Assembly: GCA_903857265.1 (NCBI GenBank)
Contig: CAIODZ010000031.1
Span: 21,363 to 85,362, forward strand
Length of the DNA: 64,000 nucleotides
Reading direction: 5' to 3'
DNA from: an uncultured Phycisphaerales bacterium
GTDB lineage: Bacteria; Planctomycetota; Phycisphaerae; Sedimentisphaerales; Anaerobacaceae
Shown: positions 46,757 through 56,218 of the stretch, in pieces
Layout of the letters: every line of letters starts with the position of its first letter
How positions within the stretch are numbered: the stretch's first letter is position 1
Made by a program: the position numbers and the translations under genes
The notes under the pieces: generated by a model
What the model saw: only the letters and a program-made list of their open reading frames with translations
What the model was told of the DNA's origin: nothing
Database searches by the model: none

Positions 46757-49078
46757 TTGAGACGGAAAACTTTGGCCATACGAAAGAAAATTTTGATAAC
46801 GGGGCAGGTCCAGGGGGTAGGGTTTCGCCCGGCTGTATATCGGCTCGCCACGCAACTGAATCTGAGCGGCTTCGTTTATAACGACACTAAAGGCGTTACA
46901 ATCGAATTACAGGGCGAAGAAACCAAAATCGCCGAATTTGTCAAGCGGCTCAAGGGGCCGGACGCCCCGCCCCTGGCGGATATTATGTCCTGCTTTGCCG
47001 GCGAAATTCCAATCGTCGAAAACGAGAAAGGATTTGCGATAAAACAAAGCGACGCCTGTGGAACCCCAATCTCACGAGTAACAGCGGATATCGCCACCTG
47101 CTCGGATTGCCTGCGGGAGCTTTTTGACAAAAACGATTTCCGCTATCGATACCCATTTATTAACTGCACCAACTGCGGGCCAAGATACTCGATAATCAGA
47201 ACCATTCCATACGACAGGCCAAATACAACGATGGCTGCGTTTGCGATGTGCGAAAAGTGCGCTGGCCAGTATCACGATGTGTCAAACCGCCGGTTTCATG
47301 CCCAGCCCGTCGCATGCCCGGTATGCGGGCCAAAAATCTGGCTCGCCGATAACAAGGGTAACAAAATTGAAACCGAACCCGATAAAACAATCGCTCAAAC
47401 TGCAAAGTTATTGAAAGAAGGCAAAATCCTCGCCATAAAAGGGATAGGCGGATTTCACCTCGCGGTTGATGCCTTCAATAATGAAGCGGTAATCCAGCTG
47501 CGCGAACGCAAAAAAAGAGAGCATAAACCCTTCGCAATGATGGCGGATTCGATTGAGACGATAAAACAGCACGCGGCAGTAAGTAAACAAGCGGAAAAAT
47601 TATTGAAAAGCCCTCAAAGCCCGATTGTGCTTTTGCCAAAGAATGCCAGCTCACAGATTGCATCATCCGTGGCCGAGGGGACAAACACCTTCGGATTTAT
47701 GCTTTGTTACGCCCCCCTGCATCATTTGCTTTTCGCGGAGGGGATTAAAATACTGGTAATGACAAGCGGAAATATCAGCGATGAACCATTGATATGCAAA
47801 AATGATGAGGCGACTGAACGTCTCGGAGATATCGCCGAGGTGTTCCTGATGCACGACAGGGAAATTTACAGGCAGGTGGATGATTCAATCGTGCATATTA
47901 TTGAAGATAAACCCGTATTACTGCGCAGGTCGAGAAGTTACGTGCCCGCGCCAGTAACCATAAAACAAACAAGTCGATGCGACATCTTCGCCGCAGGGGC
48001 AGATTTGAAAAACACGTTCTCATTTGTCAAAGCGAACCAGCTTATATGCAGCGAGCACATAGGCGACCTCGAAGACGCCGCGGTATATCATCATTACAGA
48101 AAATCAATCGAACATCTGCGCGGGCTTTTTGAAGTTAAGCCAAAAATAGTCGCCTGCGATTTACACCCTGCCTATTTGTCTTCGCAATATGCCCACTCAC
48201 TGCCCGACGTAAAAATCATCGAGGTCCAGCACCATTGGGCACATATCGCAGCGGTTATGGCGGAACACAATTTAGATGAGCCGGTGATTGGCCTTGCCTG
48301 CGACGGCACCGGCTATGGAACAGACGGCGCGATTTGGGGATGCGAATGTCTTATAGCTGACCTGGATGACTTCGAAAGATTCGGGCATTTGGCCTATTAC
48401 CCGTTAGCGGGCGGCGATGCCGCAAGCAAGCAGCCAATCAGGCCTGTAATTTCACTATTGGCGCAGGCGTACGGAAACGAATTTGAACCGGCTAAATTCC
48501 GCCGGCTCCTTGATAAAATCGAGCCAGATGAATCAAAACAGCAACTCATTTTCGAGCAAATAAATAAAAAAATAAACACCGTCCAAACATCAAGTTTGGG
48601 CAGATTATTTGACGCGGTCGCAGCGATGCTGGGCCTGGGAAATTACAATCACTTTGAGGCGCAACTACCAATAACGCTTGAGGCAATTGCGGCGACTGAC
48701 TGCGACCAACAATACGATTTCGAACTCGCCGGGGAATCCGACAAACCATTGACACTTGACCCGCGTATAATGATAAGACAGATTGTTGCTGATATAGAGA
48801 ATAGCGAAGAAAAGGGAAATATATCGGCCAAATTTCATAATACTATAGTGTCGGGTTTGCTCGAAATGGCCAAGAAAGCGAGACAGGCAAAAAATTTGAA
48901 TATTGCGGCATTAAGCGGAGGCGTTTTTTGCAACAGGTATTTGTCTTGGAGCCTTATCCGATTATTGCACAAAAGCGGCTTTTCGGTATTATACAACCGT
49001 GACTTTCCAGCAAATGACGGGTGTGTCTCCGTCGGTCAGGCGGCAATAGCAGTTCACAAGTCATTAAAATACGACTGA
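46757..49078 (+). CDS. hypF: Carbamoyltransferase HypF
   Basis: Makes the thiocarboxamide on HypE that becomes the cyanide ligands of [NiFe] hydrogenase, starting from carbamoyl phosphate. 773 residues: acylphosphatase domain (GQVQGVGFRPAVYRLA), two zinc fingers (CSDCLREL ... CTNCGPRYS; CEKCAGQYHD ... CPVCGP), YrdC-like domain and Kae1-like domain with VQHHWAHIAAVMAEH and the late ALSGGVFCNRYL. The reported start is a TTG; a second TTG at 46772 is possible, and neither has a clear ribosome site. First gene of the hyp operon. Confidence 0.95.
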   Translation: MRRKTLAIRKKILITGQVQGVGFRPAVYRLATQLNLSGFVYNDTKGVTIELQGEETKIAEFVKRLKGPDAPPLADIMSCFAGEIPIVENEKGFAIKQSDACGTPISRVTADIATCSDCLRELFDKNDFRYRYPFINCTNCGPRYSIIRTIPYDRPNTTMAAFAMCEKCAGQYHDVSNRRFHAQPVACPVCGPKIWLADNKGNKIETEPDKTIAQTAKLLKEGKILAIKGIGGFHLAVDAFNNEAVIQLRERKKREHKPFAMMADSIETIKQHAAVSKQAEKLLKSPQSPIVLLPKNASSQIASSVAEGTNTFGFMLCYAPLHHLLFAEGIKILVMTSGNISDEPLICKNDEATERLGDIAEVFLMHDREIYRQVDDSIVHIIEDKPVLLRRSRSYVPAPVTIKQTSRCDIFAAGADLKNTFSFVKANQLICSEHIGDLEDAAVYHHYRKSIEHLRGLFEVKPKIVACDLHPAYLSSQYAHSLPDVKIIEVQHHWAHIAAVMAEHNLDEPVIGLACDGTGYGTDGAIWGCECLIADLDDFERFGHLAYYPLAGGDAASKQPIRPVISLLAQAYGNEFEPAKFRRLLDKIEPDESKQQLIFEQINKKINTVQTSSLGRLFDAVAAMLGLGNYNHFEAQLPITLEAIAATDCDQQYDFELAGESDKPLTLDPRIMIRQIVADIENSEEKGNISAKFHNTIVSGLLEMAKKARQAKNLNIAALSGGVFCNRYLSWSLIRLLHKSGFSVLYNRDFPANDGCVSVGQAAIAVHKSLKYD

Positions 49079-49091
49079 GAAATGTCTCGTT

Positions 49092-49334
49092 ATGTGTTTA
49101 GCGATACCAGCAAGAATAGTTAAGCTCGAAGAAGACAGAGCGGTAGTTGACGCGATGGGTAACCAGTTCAACGCAAGAACCACCTTTTTACCCGATGCCA
49201 AGCTCGGCGACCTCGTCCTGGTCCACGCGGGCTTTGCCATATCGACTATCGATGAAGACGAAGCCAGGAAAACATGGCAGCTCATCGAGGAAATCGACGA
49301 GTTCAACGATACCCAAAATAAGGTTTCAGGATAA
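49092..49334 (+). CDS. hypC: Hydrogenase maturation chaperone HypC
   Basis: 80 residues starting MCLAIPARIV, with the essential Cys2 that binds iron together with HypD, and a compact OB-like beta body with VLVHAGFAIST. Carries the Fe(CN)2CO unit to the large hydrogenase subunit. 13 bases after hypF and 13 before hypD, so clearly in the operon. Confidence 0.95.
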   Translation: MCLAIPARIVKLEEDRAVVDAMGNQFNARTTFLPDAKLGDLVLVHAGFAISTIDEDEARKTWQLIEEIDEFNDTQNKVSG

Positions 49335-49347
49335 ATAACCCGGCCCT

Positions 49348-50430
49348 ATGCTTCAAAGAATCAAAAATGCACAACTTCTTATGAACGCCGCGTGCGGAGT
49401 CACGGGCAGGCCCATCAATATAATGGAGGTCTGCGGCACACACACCGTTTCAATATTCCGAAACGGCATAAGAGGAATGATTCCGAAATCAATGAAACTT
49501 TTGTCAGGCCCCGGCTGCCCCGTTTGCGTAACGCACCAGGGTTACATCGACACCGTCCTTGAGCTTGCGGACAGAAATGACTGCCTAATAGCGACATATG
49601 GCGATATGATTCGCGTACCGGGCAAAGGCGGCTCCCTCGAAACAAAAAAAACCGCAGGCAACGTCAGGATTGTCCTTAGCAGCGAAGACGCCCTGCAATT
49701 AGCCAAGGAGAACCCATCCAAAACAGTGGTCTTTATTGCCGTCGGGTTTGAAACAACCACGCCCGCGACAGCGGTAGCCGTAAAGCAGGCCGCAAATGAA
49801 GGTATCGAAAACTTCTGTATCCTTAGCAATCATAAGCTCGTTGTGCCCGCGATGCAGGCACTGCTAAGCGACGAAAACAACAGGATAGACGCGTTTCTCT
49901 GCCCAGGCCACGTCAGTGTCATTATAGGTTATGGTGCGTTTAAGCCAATCACCAAGCAATTCCGCAAACCCTGCGTCGTGGCGGGCTTTGAGCCGATGCA
50001 GATAATCGAGGGCCTCGCGGAAATCTGTCGACAGATAATCGAGGGCAAACCCGAAGCAAAAACAATTTACACCGCCGTCGTTACCGAACATGGTAACCAA
50101 ATTGCACAAGGCATTATCTCTGAATGTTTCGAGCCGGTGGACGGCTACTGGAGAGGGCTTGGAAAAATCCCGAAAAGCACATTACAGCTCAAAGAAAAAT
50201 ACAGCAAATTCGACGCGTTTAAACGATTCGGCGTAACGGAAAAACCCGAGAACGACACGACCGGCTGCCGCTGCGGCGAAGTGCTTTGCGGCCTGATAGA
50301 CCCGCCCCAGTGCGAACTTTTTGGCCGGGTCTGCGAACCGCTAACCCCGGTAGGCCCCTGTATGGTCAGCTCCGAAGGCGCCTGCGCCGCCTGGTTCAAA
50401 TACAGCAAACGGGAAAAACAAAACAAATGA
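49348..50430 (+). CDS. hypD: Hydrogenase maturation protein HypD
   Basis: Iron-sulphur scaffold on which the Fe(CN)2CO unit is built with HypC. 360 residues with MEVCGTHT, SGPGCPVCVT, GFETTTPATA, CPGHVSVIIG and GFEP. The C-terminal cluster motif TTGCRCGEVLCG, with GRVCEPLTPVGPCMVSSEG, completes the [4Fe-4S] ligands. The stop overlaps the hypE start (ATGA). Confidence 0.96.
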   Translation: MLQRIKNAQLLMNAACGVTGRPINIMEVCGTHTVSIFRNGIRGMIPKSMKLLSGPGCPVCVTHQGYIDTVLELADRNDCLIATYGDMIRVPGKGGSLETKKTAGNVRIVLSSEDALQLAKENPSKTVVFIAVGFETTTPATAVAVKQAANEGIENFCILSNHKLVVPAMQALLSDENNRIDAFLCPGHVSVIIGYGAFKPITKQFRKPCVVAGFEPMQIIEGLAEICRQIIEGKPEAKTIYTAVVTEHGNQIAQGIISECFEPVDGYWRGLGKIPKSTLQLKEKYSKFDAFKRFGVTEKPENDTTGCRCGEVLCGLIDPPQCELFGRVCEPLTPVGPCMVSSEGACAAWFKYSKREKQNK

Positions 50431-51449
50431 GCCAGAAAGAGCACGACAAAATCCTGCTTGCTCACGGCGGCGGCGGACAGCTCTCAGACCAGCTAATCCG
50501 CAAACATATACTGCCAAGATTCGCCAACAATACCCTCTCGGAACTTACCGACTCCGCCAAACTTAATCTCGATTCAAAATCAATCTGTTTCACTACCGAC
50601 AGTTACGTCGTAAAGCCCTTGTTTTTCCCCGGCGGCGACATCGGAAAACTCGCCGTATGCGGAACGATAAACGACCTCGCCGTCAGCGGCGCAAGACCTG
50701 TAGCTATGTCGCTGGCTTTGATTATCGAGGAAGGTCTCGCGTTTGAGGTGCTGGATAAAATCTTAGACAGCATCGCTGCGACCGCCGCCCAAAACAACGT
50801 CGCGATTGTAACAGGCGACACCAAGACCGTCGAAACCGGCGCTGCAGACCAGATATTTATCAACACCGCGGGCATCGGGGTCCGACTCGAAGGGGTGGAA
50901 CTGGGTTTTAGCAACATCAAAGCAGGCGACAAAATCTTAATCAACGGCTCAATCGGCGACCACGGTATGACCGTTATGTCGCTGCGACAGGACATCGGCT
51001 TTAAATCGCAGCTTAAAAGCGATTGTGCAGCCCTGGCCGATTTGACCTGTAAACTTTTGACTGAGACACACGGGGTAAAATTTATGCGAGACCCCACTCG
51101 GGGAGGACTCGCGGCAACGCTCAATGAAATCGCTCAGCAAACCTCATTCGACATACGGATTAATGATGCCGATATCCCAATCAACCCGACGGTCCAGGCG
51201 GCTGCCGACGCGCTTGGCTTTGACGTTCTGAATATCGCAAACGAGGGCAAATTCGTCGCGGTCGTCGCCCCTGAAATCGCCGATACTTGCGTCAACATCT
51301 GCCGGCAGCATCCTTTGGGGCAACAGGCGGCGATAATCGGAGAAATCGTCAAGACCGATGATGCTCCCGTTGTTGAAACAATCACCAAAATCGGAGGCAG
51401 AAGAATCGTCCAGATGCCTTATGGCAGAGAATTGCCGAGGATTTGCTGA
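50427..51449 (+). CDS. hypE: Hydrogenase maturation protein HypE
   Basis: Dehydrates the carbamoylated C-terminal cysteine to the thiocyanate that donates cyanide. 340 residues of the PurM/AIR-synthase fold, with LAHGGGGQLSDQLI near the start, CGTINDLAVSGARP, and the obligatory C-terminal PRIC. The ATG overlaps the hypD stop; a longer frame from 50286 runs inside hypD and is rejected. Its TGA overlaps the hypA ATG. Confidence 0.96.
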   Translation: MSQKEHDKILLAHGGGGQLSDQLIRKHILPRFANNTLSELTDSAKLNLDSKSICFTTDSYVVKPLFFPGGDIGKLAVCGTINDLAVSGARPVAMSLALIIEEGLAFEVLDKILDSIAATAAQNNVAIVTGDTKTVETGAADQIFINTAGIGVRLEGVELGFSNIKAGDKILINGSIGDHGMTVMSLRQDIGFKSQLKSDCAALADLTCKLLTETHGVKFMRDPTRGGLAATLNEIAQQTSFDIRINDADIPINPTVQAAADALGFDVLNIANEGKFVAVVAPEIADTCVNICRQHPLGQQAAIIGEIVKTDDAPVVETITKIGGRRIVQMPYGRELPRIC

Positions 51450-51793
51450 TGCACGAAGCGTCCATCGCACAAGCCCTGATAGAGACAATATCCGCCGAAG
51501 CCAAAAAACAAAAAGGCAAACCGGTCGCCGCAAAAATAAGCTGCGGTGCATTTAGCGGCGTAAACGACGAGGCGCTTCGCTTCGCCTTCGAGGCCATCAG
51601 TGAAGGAACCGTCTGTAAAAATATGAAGCTCGCCATAGAGCAAAAGCCGATACAGGCCAGATGCAAAAAAAATGGTCATACTTATGTATTTGACCTGCAC
51701 AAGCCGAGATGCCCAAAGTGTCGATGCGAAGATTTCGAGCTTCTGCCCGATGAGCCGCTTTTACTTGAAGAAATAACATTCGAGGACAAATGA
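51449..51793 (+). CDS. hypA: Nickel chaperone HypA with variant zinc site
   Basis: Delivers nickel to hydrogenase (and sometimes urease) with HypB. 114 residues: MHE at the N-terminus gives the nickel-binding His2. The zinc site normally has two CxxC pairs. Here Cys72 is followed by KKN, so the second Cys of the first pair is Asn75; His77 is near, and CPKC (88-91) is intact. Zinc could be bound as Cys3His. Start overlaps hypE stop. Confidence 0.92.
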   Translation: MHEASIAQALIETISAEAKKQKGKPVAAKISCGAFSGVNDEALRFAFEAISEGTVCKNMKLAIEQKPIQARCKKNGHTYVFDLHKPRCPKCRCEDFELLPDEPLLLEEITFEDK

Positions 51794-51794
51794 A

Positions 51795-52484
51795 ATGCGT
51801 AAAATCAAGGTCCGCAAGAAAATACTTATCGCCAACGAAGAATACGCCGCCAAAAACCGTGCGTTCCTTAAAGACCGCAAACTCCCCTGTCTCAACGTGA
51901 TTTCTTCGCCCGGCTCAGGCAAAACCACACTGCTGGCAAAAACAATCGAAACCCTCAGGGGCAAACTCAGTATCGGCGTCATCGAAGGCGACATCCAGAC
52001 TGATATCGACGCAAAGCGAATAAGAAAAGCCGGCGCGCCCGCTCACCAAATCAATACCGAAGGCGCGTGCCATTTGTCCGCTGCGCAGATTAGCTACGCC
52101 TTTCACAAGCTCCCAATCGACCGCCTTGATTTGGTCTTCATTGAAAACGTGGGCAACCTCGTCTGCCCCTCGACATTCGACCTCGGCGAAACCGACAAAA
52201 TCGCAGTCCTCTCAGTCCCCGAAGGCGACGACAAGCCCGCCAAATACCCGATGATTTTCGCCAGGGCCGCCGCGGTGCTCATCAACAAAATTGACATCCT
52301 CTACGCCACCGACTTCAATATCAAAAAAGTCAAAGCCGACATCTCCAAACTCAATAAAAAAACAAAAATATTCCTCGTATCCGCTAAAACCGGCGAGGGT
52401 ATGAAACAGTGGTGCGACTGGCTTGAGAAACGGGCTATTAACAAGCGGACAAAATCAGCGAAAAAAACGCGGCCCCGTCAATAA
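51795..52484 (+). CDS. hypB: GTPase HypB
   Basis: Nickel-inserting GTPase for hydrogenase maturation. 229 residues with P-loop SSPGSGKTTLL, EGDIQTDIDA, INTEGACHLSA (metal-binding Cys-His), ENVGNLVCPS, and INKIDI. No N-terminal histidine-rich nickel-storage tail. It starts 1 base after hypA. It overlaps the convergent nadD end by 7 bases, and no hydrogenase subunit gene follows. Confidence 0.94.
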   Translation: MRKIKVRKKILIANEEYAAKNRAFLKDRKLPCLNVISSPGSGKTTLLAKTIETLRGKLSIGVIEGDIQTDIDAKRIRKAGAPAHQINTEGACHLSAAQISYAFHKLPIDRLDLVFIENVGNLVCPSTFDLGETDKIAVLSVPEGDDKPAKYPMIFARAAAVLINKIDILYATDFNIKKVKADISKLNKKTKIFLVSAKTGEGMKQWCDWLEKRAINKRTKSAKKTRPRQ

Positions 52485-53107
52485 TCCTGTATCCCATACA
52501 GCCGATGCTCGCGGATATATTGCAGCACCTTCGGGCTTATCATTCCGCTGACCTCACGCCCCGCCGTTAATCGTTTTCGCACCTCGGTGCTGCTGATATC
52601 AACTAACGGCGTCTCAACAACGTTTCGCTGCATCTTTTTTACACGGTCTTCTCCCCACAGCGAAATATACTTCGAAAAATCCGACGGCGCAAAACCCGCC
52701 CTGTGCATCACAGCAAGGTTACATTCGTCAATCAGCTCCGTAACCCCATACCAATGCGGTAAATCCTCAAGAGCATCGGCGCCCATAAGCCAGTAAATCG
52801 AAACATTGCTCCCAAGCTCCCGTCGAAAATATCTTACGGTCTCAAGCGTGTAACTCGGCCCGGCTTTCTTCAGCTCGTAGTCGCTGGACCCGAACCTGCC
52901 GTTGCCCTGTGTCGCAAGCTTAATCATCTCCAGACGGTCCTCGTCGCCGGCCTCCGGGAAAAACGCCTTCAACGGCGAACGCTTCGCCGGGACAAATATA
53001 ACTTTGTCTGCGCCAATACCTTCACCAGCGACGGCTACAACGGTCGTATGACCGAGATGAATCGGGTCAAACGTTCCGCCAAACAAAGCTATTCTTTTTT
53101 CGCTCAT
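52478..53107 (-). CDS. nadD: Nicotinate-nucleotide adenylyltransferase
   Basis: Converts nicotinate mononucleotide and ATP to deamido-NAD. 209 residues with LFGGTFDPIHLGHTTV (HxGH nucleotide loop), the middle region WLMGADALEDL, and ISSTEVRKRL close to the C-terminus. No anomaly. Convergent with hypB, overlapping by 7 bases. Confidence 0.95.
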   Translation of the reverse strand: MSEKRIALFGGTFDPIHLGHTTVVAVAGEGIGADKVIFVPAKRSPLKAFFPEAGDEDRLEMIKLATQGNGRFGSSDYELKKAGPSYTLETVRYFRRELGSNVSIYWLMGADALEDLPHWYGVTELIDECNLAVMHRAGFAPSDFSKYISLWGEDRVKKMQRNVVETPLVDISSTEVRKRLTAGREVSGMISPKVLQYIREHRLYGIQDY

Positions 53108-53221
53108 AATTCATCATCATAAACGATTCCCGCGACACTTAAAACCACATCAATAAAAATTTCTTTGAAGGATTCTTAGGTATTTGGACGATAGAAAGTA
53201 TAGCTACTGCTTTTTGCCTCT

Positions 53222-53250
53222 TTGACAATTCAGCCGGTGAGTTTTAAATT
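53222..53250 (+). promoter_or_regulatory. Promoter of the lysine-rich peptide gene
   Basis: Perfect TTGACA (53222-53227), 17 bases, TAAATT (53245-53250). Start site expected near 53257, giving a leader of about 48 bases to the ATG. Confidence 0.65.
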
Positions 53251-53304
53251 GTTTATGTTATTGTACGTAAACTGGTTTTTTGTGCCATATGGAGGTAACA
53301 AACA

Positions 53305-53364
53305 ATGGCTAAGAAGAAAAAAGCTGCAAAGAAGAAAACCGCGAAAAAGAAAAAGAGAAAATAG
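53305..53364 (+). CDS. 19-residue lysine-rich peptide
   Basis: A 19-codon frame with 12 Lys and 1 Arg among 19 residues and otherwise Ala and Thr (MAKKKKAAKKKT then AKKKKRK). GGAGG lies 8 bases before the ATG, a perfect -35 promoter lies upstream and an intrinsic terminator lies just downstream, so it is a complete small transcription unit. Composition recalls the lysine-rich tails of histone-like proteins; DNA or RNA binding is a guess. Confidence 0.75.
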   Translation: MAKKKKAAKKKTAKKKKRK

Positions 53365-53402
53365 CATGACGCTTCCGGCGTAAGCCGGCAAAGGTTATGC
53401 GG

Positions 53403-53448
53403 AAAGTGGAAGGTCCCAACGCAACTACTACGGAATCTTCCACTTTTT
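53403..53448 (+). terminator. Terminator of the lysine-rich peptide gene
   Basis: AAAGTGGAAG (53403-53412) pairs with CTTCCACTTT (53437-53446) around a 24-base loop, followed by TTTTT. It lies 39 bases after the stop. Confidence 0.7.
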
Positions 53449-53524
53449 CTTTGCGCCAAAAACACCCCGGCCGCCAATCCTCAACCTTGCATTTGCCTTA
53501 CCTTTTCTTATACTATGTTCCCGT

Positions 53525-54802
53525 ATGGACCATTTTAATTACAAACAGGGCAAGCTCTTCGCGGAGCAGGTGGCGGTTGACAAAATAGCCGAGCGGGTCG
53601 GCACGCCGGCGTATATCTACAGCAAGGCAACGTTCCTCGAACACCTTCGCAAAATTCAGCACGCCTACAAAACAATCGACACAATGGTCTGCTATTCGAT
53701 TAAGGCCTGCGGCAATATCAACATACTAAAATTTATGGCAAAAGCGGGCTTCGGCTTCGACATCGTCAGCGGCGGCGAGCTTTACCGCGCACTCCAAGCG
53801 GGCGCCGACCCAGGAAAAATCGTTTATGCAGGCGTAGGCAAAACCGATAAAGAAATCATCGAAGCACTCGATGCCGGTATTGCCTATTTCAACATCGAAT
53901 CCGAGGCAGAGCTTGAAAATCTAATCCTGCTTGCCAAACAAAAAGGCAAAACCCCGAAAGCCGCACTTCGCGTCAATCCCGACGTTGACCCCAAAACACA
54001 TAAATATACAACCACGGGCGTTAAAGAAACGAAATTCGGCGTCGATATCGAACGGGCGGAAAAAGTTTTCGACCAGTTCGGTAAAAATTCCGCAGTCAAA
54101 CTGTGCGCAATCGATATGCATCTCGGTTCCGCGGGCCACACCGTTGAGCCATACGTTGAAGCACTCAACAAAGTCCTCGTCCTTGTGGATAAATTGCGAA
54201 AAAAGGACTTCACCATCGAGACGCTTAATATCGGAGGCGGATATGGCGCTGACTACGTCACCGCGCAATCCCCAACTGCCGAGGACTACGCGGCGGCAAT
54301 TGTTCCCCTGCTTAAAGGGAAAAAACTCAAACTCATCCTCGAACCTGGCGCAAGCGTCGCCGCCAATGGGGCTATTCTGCTGACGAAAGTCCTGTATTGC
54401 AAAACGAGCGGAAGAAAAAATTTCGCAATCGTCGATGCGGGTATGAACGACCTCATCAGGCCGCCGCTGTACAACGCGTTTCACTTTATCTGGCCTGCAA
54501 CGGTTGAGGAAAGATTCTCTTACATAAAAAGAACTGAAAAGCTCGACATAAAAGGGCTGGAGTTTGTTGACGTCGTCGGTCCAATCTGTGAAGGCGCCGA
54601 CTTCTTCGCCAAAGACAGGGCGTTGCCCCCCGTTAAACGAGGCGATTTACTCTCCATCTTCACCGCCGGCGCTTATAGCTTCACTATGTCCAGTAACTAC
54701 AACGCACGAGGCAGAGCAGCCGAAGTCCTCGTCGATGGCAACAAATTTGAAGTGATACGCAAACGTGAATCATACGAGGATTTGATTGCCCTGGAAAAAT
54801 AA
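53525..54802 (+). CDS. lysA: Diaminopimelate decarboxylase
   Basis: PLP enzyme that forms L-lysine from meso-diaminopimelate. 425 residues, fold type III: CYSIKACGNINILK holds the cofactor lysine, VSGGELYRAL, HLGSAGHTVEP and NIGGGYG follow, then GPICEGADFFAKDR with the substrate-binding Cys, and SNYNARGRAAEVLVDG. Start ATG at 53525 with no clear ribosome site. It lies convergent to accC, with 48 bases between the stops. Confidence 0.94.
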   Translation: MDHFNYKQGKLFAEQVAVDKIAERVGTPAYIYSKATFLEHLRKIQHAYKTIDTMVCYSIKACGNINILKFMAKAGFGFDIVSGGELYRALQAGADPGKIVYAGVGKTDKEIIEALDAGIAYFNIESEAELENLILLAKQKGKTPKAALRVNPDVDPKTHKYTTTGVKETKFGVDIERAEKVFDQFGKNSAVKLCAIDMHLGSAGHTVEPYVEALNKVLVLVDKLRKKDFTIETLNIGGGYGADYVTAQSPTAEDYAAAIVPLLKGKKLKLILEPGASVAANGAILLTKVLYCKTSGRKNFAIVDAGMNDLIRPPLYNAFHFIWPATVEERFSYIKRTEKLDIKGLEFVDVVGPICEGADFFAKDRALPPVKRGDLLSIFTAGAYSFTMSSNYNARGRAAEVLVDGNKFEVIRKRESYEDLIALEK

Positions 54803-54804
54803 GA

Positions 54805-54850
54805 ACCTCTAACCTAACGAATGTCATTGCGAGCGCAGCGAAGCAATCTA
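54805..54850. repeat. Widespread SLRAQRSNL-type intergenic repeat
   Basis: GTCATTGCGAGCGCAGCGAA followed by GCAATCT, a dispersed repeat common in many bacteria, between lysA and accC. The frame it opens on the plus strand is not a gene. Confidence 0.8.
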
Positions 54851-56188
54851 CTAAAAATTCCTCTCGACGAATTCCGTGTCAATCTTGCTCTTAACGAACA
54901 GATTATGCGAGAGAATCGACAAGCTCGCCGGGATAGTCGTCTTAATCGGCTCAATCACAAATTCCGACAATGCCCTGCGCATCGTCGCAATCGCCTCATC
55001 CCTCGTAGGCCTATAGGCAATCAGCTTGCACAGCATCGAATCGTAACTTGGCGACACCGTCCAGCCCTGATAAACATGCGTATCGACTCGAATGCCAGGC
55101 CCGCCCGGCGGGATAAATCGCGTTATCTTCCCCGGACAAGGCGAAAAACCGTTCGCCGGGTCTTCTGCGTTTATCCGGCACTCAATCGCAACGCCCCTGT
55201 GCTTGATATCTCTCTGGGTCAGCCCCAGCTTCTCACCCGATGCCACCTGCAACTGCATTTTGATTAAATCCCGCCCCGTAACCATCTCCGATACCGGGTG
55301 CTCAACCTGAATCCTCGTATTGACCTCGATGAAATAAAAATGCTGGTCCTTGTCCAAAAGGAACTCGACAGTCGCAGCGTTGACGTAATTGGCATGCTTG
55401 ATAATCCGTATCGCTGACTCGCAAAGCTTCTGACGCGTCTTTTCATTTATGACCGGGCAGGGCGATTCCTCAATCATCTTCTGATGCCTTCGCTGGATGG
55501 AGCAATCCCTCTCGTAAAAATGCAGCACTTTGCCCGTTGCGTCCGCCATCACCTGCACCTCGACGTGCCTCGGCTCGACAATCAGCTTTTCGAGATATAC
55601 TGAACCGTCGCCGAATGCCGCCGTCGCCTCCGCCTGCGCCGAAGTGAAACCAGAGCGAAAACTCATCTCATTATGAGCCACCCGCATCCCTCGCCCGCCG
55701 CCCCCTGCTACCGCCTTTATCATCACAGGGTATCCGATTCCAGCCGCTATCTTCAAACCCTGCTCGATGTTCTCCACGACGCCGTCGGAACCGGGCACCA
55801 AACTTACCCCTGCCTTCTTCGCTAATTTCCTCGCTTCAACCTTGTTTCCCAAAAGCCGCATCGCCTCAGGAGGCGGCCCGATAAACGTTATGCCGCACTC
55901 CTTGCAAATCTGGGCGAAATTCTCATTCTCCGCCAGAAAACCATAGCCGGGATGTATCGCGTCAGCGTTGGTAATCTCCGCCGCACTCATTATTCGCGGT
56001 ATATTAAGATAACTTTCCGCAGGCACAGCAGGCCCGATGCAGATTGCCTCGTCCGCCATATCAAGATAGGCCGCACCTCTGTCCGCCTCCGAAAAGACCG
56101 CCACCGCACTTATCCCAAGCTCGTGACAAGCCCGGATAACACGCAACGCTATCTCACCACGATTCGCTATTAGAACTCTTGAGAACAT
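54851..56188 (-). CDS. accC: Biotin carboxylase subunit of acetyl-CoA carboxylase
   Basis: Carboxylates biotin on BCCP using ATP and bicarbonate. 445 residues of the ATP-grasp family: N-terminal [19 protein letters not shown], glycine-rich loop [23 protein letters not shown] and [20 protein letters not shown]. It follows accB at 30 bases and is in the usual accB-accC operon; accA and accD lie elsewhere. Confidence 0.96.
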   Translation of the reverse strand: MFSRVLIANRGEIALRVIRACHELGISAVAVFSEADRGAAYLDMADEAICIGPAVPAESYLNIPRIMSAAEITNADAIHPGYGFLAENENFAQICKECGITFIGPPPEAMRLLGNKVEARKLAKKAGVSLVPGSDGVVENIEQGLKIAAGIGYPVMIKAVAGGGGRGMRVAHNEMSFRSGFTSAQAEATAAFGDGSVYLEKLIVEPRHVEVQVMADATGKVLHFYERDCSIQRRHQKMIEESPCPVINEKTRQKLCESAIRIIKHANYVNAATVEFLLDKDQHFYFIEVNTRIQVEHPVSEMVTGRDLIKMQLQVASGEKLGLTQRDIKHRGVAIECRINAEDPANGFSPCPGKITRFIPPGGPGIRVDTHVYQGWTVSPSYDSMLCKLIAYRPTRDEAIATMRRALSEFVIEPIKTTIPASLSILSHNLFVKSKIDTEFVERNF

Positions 56189-56218
56189 AAGAAAAACAAT
56201 CGATTATCAATAGTCAAT

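Noticed and set aside
54821..55267. Plus-strand frame beginning SLRAQRSNL
   Set aside because: It starts in a known dispersed repeat and lies opposite accC.
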